Source of the DNA: Bradyrhizobium zhengyangense
GTDB lineage: Bacteria > Pseudomonadota > Alphaproteobacteria > Rhizobiales > Xanthobacteraceae
DNA length: 64,000 nt
Reading direction: 5' to 3'
Assembly (NCBI RefSeq): GCF_022012435.1
Contig: NZ_JAKLUA010000007.1
Location: forward strand, 124,001 to 188,000
The position numbers were made by a program, and so were the translations under genes. Every line of letters starts with the position of its first letter. The first letter of the stretch is position 1. Under the pieces are notes generated by a model. That model saw nothing but the letters and a program-made list of their open reading frames with translations. It had not been told where the DNA came from and made no database searches. Positions 59,060 to 64,000 of this stretch are shown here, in pieces.

Positions 59060-59590
59060 ATGACGCGCAAGCTCGCTTTGCTCGGATCAGCCGTTTGCCT
59101 CGCGGTGTCGGCGAGTGGCGCCTTTGCCGACGATCTGCCGGTGCGCAAGGCCGGTCTCTGGGAAATGAAGATGGTCAGATCAGGCTCTGCGATGCCGGAG
59201 ATGACCATGCAGCATTGCACCGATGAGGCCGTCGACAAGGAGATGAACAACAACGTCTCGCCGATGGCCAAGCAGGTCTGCTCCAAGCAGGACATCAAGA
59301 AGACGGCCACCGGCTATGTCAGCGATTCCGAATGCAGCGTCGCCGGCATGTCCACGACCTCGCATGCCGAGATCACCGGGGATTTCAATTCGGCCTACAC
59401 CGTGAAGACTTCGTCGCATGCCCAGGGCGGCGTCGCCGGTACTGCCGGGCGCGACACCACCATGACGCTGGAAGCGAAATGGCTCGGCGCCTGCAAGCCC
59501 GACCAGAAGCCCGGCGACATCGTGATGCCCGGCGGCTTCAAGATGAACGTGCGCGACGTCGACAAGTTGAAGGCGCTGCTGCCGAAGTGA
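59060..59590 (+). CDS. DUF3617 secreted protein
   Basis: The 176-residue protein starts MTRKLALLGSAVCLAVSASG with a signal peptide ending AFA. The mature domain matches DUF3617: RKAGLWEMKMVRSGSAMPEMTMQHCTDEAVDKEM, then KQVCSKQDIKKTATGYVSDSECSVAGMSTTSHAEITGDF. This is the lipocalin-like pattern of the family, with conserved Cys. Function is unknown; these proteins are periplasmic. It ends in a region with a partial interspersed repeat and converges with the sensor kinase gene. Confidence 0.85.
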   Translation: MTRKLALLGSAVCLAVSASGAFADDLPVRKAGLWEMKMVRSGSAMPEMTMQHCTDEAVDKEMNNNVSPMAKQVCSKQDIKKTATGYVSDSECSVAGMSTTSHAEITGDFNSAYTVKTSSHAQGGVAGTAGRDTTMTLEAKWLGACKPDQKPGDIVMPGGFKMNVRDVDKLKALLPK

Positions 59591-59635
59591 GTTCGCTTCA
59601 CCCTCTCCCACAAGGGGGGAAGGAAAGGAACCCTC

Positions 59636-61021
59636 CTACACCGGTATTCTCACGCTCGCGCGTAACCCACCCATCGGACTGTCACCCAGCGTGATGTCGC
59701 CGCCATGGGAGCGGGCAATGTCGCGGGCGATCGCGAGCCCGAGGCCCGTGCCGCCTTCGTCCTGGTTGCGGGCGTTGTCCAGGCGGAGGAATGGCTTGAA
59801 CACTTCTTCGCGCAAATGGGTGGGAATGCCGGGGCCGTCGTCGTCGACCGTGACGGTCAGATAGCGATGATCGCGCTGGCCGGAAATGGCGATGGCCTTG
59901 CCGTAGCGCGCGGCATTGGTGACGAGGTTGGCGAGGCATCGCTTGAACGAGGCCGGCTTCACCGTCACCACGGGCAGCCCAGTGAATGTCACGGTCGCGG
60001 TGTGACCGTGGCGTTCGGCGTCGCTGCGCAATTCCTCGAGCGCCTGCGCCATGTCGGTCGGTTGCGACTGCTCGCCGGAATCGCCGCGGGCAAAGGCGAG
60101 GTAATCCTCCAGCATCATCGACATCTCGTCGACGTCCCTGCGCATGCCCTCGAGTTCGGGACTGTCGCCGATCAGCTCCAGTTCGAGCTTGAAGCGGGTC
60201 AGGATCGTGCGCAGATCGTGGCTGACGCCGGCGAGCATCGCTGTGCGCTGCTCCATCGCGCGTTCGATGCGCGACTTCATCTCGAGGAAGGCGCCCGCCG
60301 CGCGTCGCACCTCGCGCGCGCCGCGCGGCCTGAAGTTCGGCGCCTCGCGGCCCTTGCCGAAACTTTCCGCGGCGTCCGCAAGCCGCAGGATCGGCTTGAT
60401 CTGGTTGCGCAGGAACAGCACTGACACGATCAGCAGGATCGAGGACGTGCCGACCATCCAGAACAGGAAGATCTCCGAGTTCGAGGCATAGGCCGCGCTG
60501 CGCTGTGCGAACACGCGCATCACGGCATCGTCGAGCTGGATGCGGATCTCGACGAGGTTGGAACGGCCGACCGTGTCGATCCAGAACGAGCGTCCGATCT
60601 TTTGGCCGAGTTGCACCGACAACGTTTGGTCGAGCAGCGAGAAGAACGGCTTGGGTCCCGGTGGCGGCATGTCGCCGGGGGGCAGGAAATCGACCACCAA
60701 TTGCAACCGCTGCCCGATGCTCTTGAGCTGCGCGCGGTCCTTGTCCTGCGGATAGCTCTTGTAAACGTCGATCAGCGCGGCGATGTCCTGCACCACTGCG
60801 GCCGACAGCCGCCGTGTCACCGTGTTCCAGTGCCGCTCCATGAACACGAAGGCGACCACGGTCTGCAGGATCACCATCGGTACGATCATGATCAGCAATG
60901 CGCGCGCATAGAGGCCGGTCGGCATCCAGCCCTTGAACGCGTTGCCCATCCAGCCATTGGCGGCAGAGACGCGCCCGGCGGCGCTTCGGAGTAGCGTCAG
61001 GCCGGTGTCGATCGTGCTCAT
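59636..61021 (-). CDS. EnvZ-like sensor histidine kinase
   Basis: The 461-residue protein has two membrane helices (about 40-60 and 187-207) around a periplasmic domain of about 125 residues, a HAMP linker (IKPILRLADAAESFGKGREA), a HisKA domain with VSHDLRTILTRFKLELELIG holding the phospho-His, and an ATPase domain (LANLVTNAARYG, DDDGPGIP, GGTGLGLAIARDIARSHGG). This is the EnvZ/OmpR class. The H-box reads HDLRTI where EnvZ has HDLRTP. It is encoded 18 bases after its response regulator, with a MarR gene before that. Confidence 0.93.
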   Translation of the reverse strand: MSTIDTGLTLLRSAAGRVSAANGWMGNAFKGWMPTGLYARALLIMIVPMVILQTVVAFVFMERHWNTVTRRLSAAVVQDIAALIDVYKSYPQDKDRAQLKSIGQRLQLVVDFLPPGDMPPPGPKPFFSLLDQTLSVQLGQKIGRSFWIDTVGRSNLVEIRIQLDDAVMRVFAQRSAAYASNSEIFLFWMVGTSSILLIVSVLFLRNQIKPILRLADAAESFGKGREAPNFRPRGAREVRRAAGAFLEMKSRIERAMEQRTAMLAGVSHDLRTILTRFKLELELIGDSPELEGMRRDVDEMSMMLEDYLAFARGDSGEQSQPTDMAQALEELRSDAERHGHTATVTFTGLPVVTVKPASFKRCLANLVTNAARYGKAIAISGQRDHRYLTVTVDDDGPGIPTHLREEVFKPFLRLDNARNQDEGGTGLGLAIARDIARSHGGDITLGDSPMGGLRASVRIPV

Positions 61022-61039
61022 CTCGCGCGCTTCACTTGA

Positions 61040-61771
61040 CTATGGCGAGGCGACCAGCCGGTAGCCGATGCCGCGCACCGCTTGCAGGAACAGTGGATTG
61101 GCGGGATCGGTCTCGATCTTGCGCCTGAGGCGGTTGATCTGCACGTCAACGGCGCGCTCGTTGACGCTGCCATTGCCCGTGAGCGCGCTGCGCGGCACGG
61201 TCTCGCCTGGCGTCTCCGAGAGAATGCGCAGCATCTCGCGCTCGCGGTCGGTAAGATGGATGACCTCCTCGCCCTGGCGCAACTCGCCGCGATCCAGGTG
61301 ATAGACGTACGTGCCGAACGCGATCTTCTCCACCGCCGCGGCCTGGACCGGCGGCGCGGCGCGCTTGAGGATGTTGTTGATGCGCAGCGCCAGCTCGCGC
61401 GGCTCGAACGGCTTTGCGACATAATCGTCAGCGCCGATCTGCAAGCCCTCGATGCGGGCCTCGGCTTCGTGCCGCGCCGTCAGCATCAAAATCGGCACCG
61501 AGGACGATGTGCGGATGAACCGGGCGAGATCGAAGCCGGTTTCGCCGGGCATCATCACGTCCAGGATCAGCAGGTCGAAATGCAGTCCGAGCAGTTTGGC
61601 GCGGGCATCGCCCGCGCTGGCGGCGGTGGTGACGCGATAACCCTCGGCCGCGAGAAAGCGCGAGAGGAGATCGCGGATGCGGCGATCGTCGTCGACCAGC
61701 AGCAGGTGCGGGGCATCGTCGGCCGGTTGCGCCGGCGGGCGGGCGAGCGTAGCAGCAAGCGGCACGGTCAC
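61040..61771 (-). CDS. OmpR-family response regulator
   Basis: The 243-residue protein has an N-terminal receiver (LLLVDDDRRIRDLLSRFL, DLLILDVMMPGETGFDL with the phospho-Asp, LTARHEAEARIEGLQIGADDYVAKPF). The C-terminal winged-helix DNA-binding domain is TDREREMLRILSETPGETVPRSAL and VQINRLRRKIETDPANP. It starts at a GTG overlapping the MarR stop (GTGA) and is followed by the kinase, so the three are one operon. Confidence 0.93.
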   Translation of the reverse strand: MTVPLAATLARPPAQPADDAPHLLLVDDDRRIRDLLSRFLAAEGYRVTTAASAGDARAKLLGLHFDLLILDVMMPGETGFDLARFIRTSSSVPILMLTARHEAEARIEGLQIGADDYVAKPFEPRELALRINNILKRAAPPVQAAAVEKIAFGTYVYHLDRGELRQGEEVIHLTDREREMLRILSETPGETVPRSALTGNGSVNERAVDVQINRLRRKIETDPANPLFLQAVRGIGYRLVASP

Positions 61772-62307
61772 TCCTTTGACTCTTGATTGGCGGCGAAGAT
61801 CGTCTCCAGCACCTTGTCCGGATCGTCGCGGTCGATCATCGCGCGCAGGAAGCGCTTGACGGTCTCGGCATCATCAGGCGCCATCTCGGCGAGCGCCTTG
61901 GTGATCCGCGTGGTCTGGAGGCCGGCGAGCTTCTGCACCAGCGCCTCGCCCTTGGGCGTGGCGTAGAGCAGGCGCTGGCGGCGGTCGTTGTCGCCGGTCT
62001 TCTGCACGATGTAGCCCTCGTCCAGCAGCTGCTTGAGCACCCGGCCGAGCGACTGTTTTGTGATGCGCAGGACGTCGAGCAGGTCGGCGACCTTCAGTCC
62101 TGGATAGCGATAGACGAAGTGCATGACCCGGTGATGAGCCCGGCCGAAGCCGAAAGCCTCCAGCTCCTGGTCGGGATCGCCGACGAAATCGCGATAGGCG
62201 AAGAACAGCAGCTCGATGATATCCCAGCGCAAATTGCCTCCTTCACCTGCCGCCGGCCGTGGCTCGGCAACGTCTTGAGAGGGAGTCGCGAAATTTATGT
62301 CAGGCAT
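61768..62307 (-). CDS. MarR-family transcriptional regulator
   Basis: The protein is about 179 residues from MPDINFATPSQDVAEPRPAA. The winged helix is LKVADLLDVLRITKQSLGRVLKQLLDEGYIVQKTGDNDRRQRLLYATPKGEALV, the MarR pattern with the conserved DxRxR-like wing. It has a disordered N-terminal 35 residues. A start 15 codons upstream (62352) is possible. It is first in an operon with the OmpR-type regulator and the kinase, an unusual combination. The 339-base gap upstream separates it from ilvE, which reads the other way. Confidence 0.88.
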   Translation of the reverse strand: MPDINFATPSQDVAEPRPAAGEGGNLRWDIIELLFFAYRDFVGDPDQELEAFGFGRAHHRVMHFVYRYPGLKVADLLDVLRITKQSLGRVLKQLLDEGYIVQKTGDNDRRQRLLYATPKGEALVQKLAGLQTTRITKALAEMAPDDAETVKRFLRAMIDRDDPDKVLETIFAANQESKE

Positions 62308-62646
62308 ATTGACGTATCTTGGGTTCAATGTTACAAAACCATCAGCCCGCACGAAATTTTAAATCGTTTCGCATCGGGTGGCATTCCTAACAGCGGCCGG
62401 AGAGAAGCCGGACAGGCGACGACGGCCGGAACAGATCTACCGTGCGATTGTCGAGCGGCATTTCGGCAAAACATACTGGACTTCCGCCTTCCGCAAAAGC
62501 ATGTCCTCGAAGGACATGCTGGCCACGGAAACCGGCCGTAACAAGGCTGGCGGTGGTTCGGCCAGAAACCACATCAAGCCAGCCGGGCCCGAACAGGGGC
62601 GGCCGGCGCCAGAACAGCGCCGCCACCGGCAGCGGGAGGCAAGGAC
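62308..62646. other. Divergent intergenic region with a 10-bp perfect hairpin
   Basis: This spacer separates the MarR gene and ilvE. An AT-rich stretch at 62330-62375 (CGAAATTTTAAATCGTTTCG is nearly palindromic) could be the promoter/operator of the marR operon. AGCATGTCCT (62498-62507) and AGGACATGCT (62511-62520) form a perfect hairpin with a three-base loop, in the ilvE leader. An open frame through the region looks non-coding by composition. Confidence 0.5.
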
Positions 62647-63729
62647 ATGAGCATGAAATTCGACATCCAGCCCGCATCCAATCCGACACCCGAGAAGGAC
62701 CGGGTCGCCAAGCTGGTGGACCCCGGCTTCGGACGTGTCTTCACCGATCACATGGCTGTGGTCCGCTACAACCAGGCCAAGGGTGGCTGGTACGAGGCGA
62801 AGGTCGAGGCGCGCGCGAACTTCCAGATCGATCCGGCGGGCGCGGTGCTGCACTACGCCCAGGAAATTTTCGAAGGTCTGAAGGCCTACAAGCGCGACGA
62901 CGGCGGCGTGAACCTGTTCCGCCCCGACGCCAATGCGCGCCGCTTCAAGGATTCGGCCGACCGCATGGCGATGGCGCAATTGCCGGAAGACGTCTTCATC
63001 GAGGCGGTCGAGCAGGTCGTGCGCATCGATCGCGCCTGGATGCCGGGCGGCGAGGGCAGCCTTTATCTGCGGCCCTTCATGATCGCGAGCGAGACCTTCC
63101 TCGGCGTCAAGCCATCCTCCGAATACATCTTTGCGGTGATCGCTTCGCCCGTCGGCTCCTATTTCAAGGGCGGGCCCGCGCCGGTTTCGATCTGGGTCTC
63201 GGAGAATTACACCCGCGCCGCGGTCGGCGGCACCGGCGCCGTCAAGTGCGGCGGTAATTATGCGGCGAGCCTGCGCGCGCAGGCCGAAGCGATCCAGCAT
63301 GGCTGTGATCAGGTCGTGTTCCTCGATGCGGTCGAGCGCCGCTACATCGAGGAGCTCGGCGGCATGAATGTGTTCTTCGTGTTCGACGACGGCTCGCTCT
63401 CGACGCCGCCGCTCGGCACCATCCTGCCCGGCATCACCCGCGACTCCATCATCGCGCTCGCCCGTGATGCCGGAAAGACGGTCCGCGAGGAGCCGTATTC
63501 GCTGGAGCAATGGCGCAAGGATGCGGCTAGCGGAAAGCTGAAGGAAGCGTTCGCCTGCGGCACCGCGGCCGTGATCTCGCCGATCGGCAAGGTGCGCTCG
63601 GTCAGCGGCGATTTCGAGATCTCGGGCGGCGCCGCCGGTCCCGTCGCGATGGGCCTGCGCAAGCAGCTCGTCGATATCCAGTACGGTCGCACCAACGATC
63701 CGCACAACTGGATCCGCAAGGTGTTTTGA
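62647..63729 (+). CDS. ilvE: Branched-chain amino acid aminotransferase
   Basis: The 360-residue PLP enzyme interconverts branched-chain amino acids and their keto acids. It is of the eukaryote-like type II group: QEIFEGLKAYKRDDGGVNLFRPDANARRFKDSADRM, then GGTGAVKCGGNYAASLRAQAEA with the PLP Lys, and DAVERRYIEELGGMNVFFVFDDG. The start at 62647 follows CAAGGAC; an in-frame Met two codons later is possible. It is a single gene followed by an interspersed repeat. Confidence 0.95.
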   Translation: MSMKFDIQPASNPTPEKDRVAKLVDPGFGRVFTDHMAVVRYNQAKGGWYEAKVEARANFQIDPAGAVLHYAQEIFEGLKAYKRDDGGVNLFRPDANARRFKDSADRMAMAQLPEDVFIEAVEQVVRIDRAWMPGGEGSLYLRPFMIASETFLGVKPSSEYIFAVIASPVGSYFKGGPAPVSIWVSENYTRAAVGGTGAVKCGGNYAASLRAQAEAIQHGCDQVVFLDAVERRYIEELGGMNVFFVFDDGSLSTPPLGTILPGITRDSIIALARDAGKTVREEPYSLEQWRKDAASGKLKEAFACGTAAVISPIGKVRSVSGDFEISGGAAGPVAMGLRKQLVDIQYGRTNDPHNWIRKVF

Positions 63730-63745
63730 GCCTTCATCTCTCACT

Positions 63746-63882
63746 CCCTCGCCCCGCTCTTGCAGGGAGAGGGTGGGGTGAGGGGCTCTCACCACGAGTT
63801 CGAGAGATCTGAGTCCGCGGAGACTCCCCCCCTCACCCGGTCGCTTCGCGACCGACCTCTCCCCGCAAGCGGGGCGAGGTGA
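63746..63882. repeat. Interspersed repeat after ilvE
   Basis: It begins CCCTCGCCCCGCTCTTGCAG with GGGAGAGGGTGGGGTGAGGG and ends CCCCCTCACCCGGTCGCTTC then GACCTCTCCCCGCAAGCGGGGCGAGG. The outer and inner blocks pair with each other, as in the element at 20702-20862, with which it shares the CCCTCACCCGG...CGACCTCTCCC core. Confidence 0.85.
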
Positions 63883-63928
63883 AGAACACTCCGGTTGCCG
63901 CATCGCGCGTCGGCTGGTAAACGCCCGC

Positions 63929-64000
63929 ATGGCCGAAAAACCCAAAAAACCCCAGAAACTGAAGGCGCGGCTGCCGCGCGGGCTCGAGGATCGCGACCCT
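63929..64000 (+). CDS. hisS: Histidyl-tRNA synthetase, N-terminal start only
   Basis: The window closes 24 codons into this gene. The residues MAEKPKKPQKLKARLPRGLE and then DRDP match the N-terminus of HisS from this group (the KLKARLPRGLEDRDP stretch is the conserved RGxxD-like start of class II synthetases). The call rests on these residues only. No ribosome-binding site is strong. Confidence 0.6.
   Translation, partial: MAEKPKKPQKLKARLPRGLEDRDP

Noticed and set aside
62378..62650. 90-codon open frame upstream of ilvE
   Set aside because: It runs through the hairpin and into the ilvE start, with unusual Arg/Lys/Pro-rich composition and no conserved pattern.

Overview
The window is high-GC DNA from an alphaproteobacterium of the order Hyphomicrobiales, most likely the family Nitrobacteraceae (Bradyrhizobium or Rhodopseudomonas type). 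This placement is an inference from recognised protein families and their order: DUF6101, DUF2076, HisG/HisZ, an xseA neighbourhood, a lipid A cluster, an Omp25/RopB-like porin, and several kinds of short interspersed palindromic repeat. No rRNA, tRNA, CRISPR array, integrase or transposase was seen.

Layout. 0-5.4 kb: end of an L,D-transpeptidase gene, a DUF2076 gene, a ChbG/HpnK-type deacetylase overlapping a DPM1-like glycosyltransferase, then hisZ-hisG. 5.6-10.4 kb: a small conserved ORF, two tandem regulators, rsmE, a secreted protein, and ubiA, whose start codon lies in the loop of a palindromic element. 10.5-17 kb: DUF6101, pmbA/tldE, and a tightly overlapping envelope run (cysQ-like, DUF4170, DUF374 acyltransferase, waaA, lpxK). 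17-22.8 kb: small secreted proteins, a dienelactone-hydrolase-like protein lacking its nucleophile, xseA, and a hydrolase/membrane protein/winged-helix operon with an operator-like promoter.

22.9-27.9 kb is an accessory island of visibly lower GC inserted between housekeeping genes. It holds a three-helix membrane protein, an Mrr-like endonuclease, and a compact minus-strand operon reading Abi-alpha, AbiU2 (HEPN RNase motif intact, frame broken by one base), an unrecognised 171-residue protein and a HEPN-like protein. This is the best candidate in the window for an uncharacterised anti-phage system.

28-41 kb: purD, a haloacetate-dehalogenase-like hydrolase, tadA, rluB with a very long charged N-terminal extension, rsmD, mutL, arfB and a pair of M16 proteins (one catalytic, one not). 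40-46 kb: ileS-lspA, ribF and a single-domain response regulator. 46-55 kb: a HAD phosphatase, a degenerate EAL protein, a YihY protein with a membrane partner, prmB, moaE-moaD-pgsA and uvrC. 55-64 kb: a porin, a cold-shock gene with a long leader, rlmJ, a secreted RNase T2, small secreted proteins, a MarR/OmpR-type regulator/sensor-kinase operon, ilvE, and the start of hisS.

Most of the window is ordinary core metabolism (histidine, purine, lipid A, ubiquinone, molybdopterin, translation and DNA repair). The unusual material is the defence island, the palindromic elements around ubiA, and several proteins whose catalytic residues or domain make-up depart from their family.
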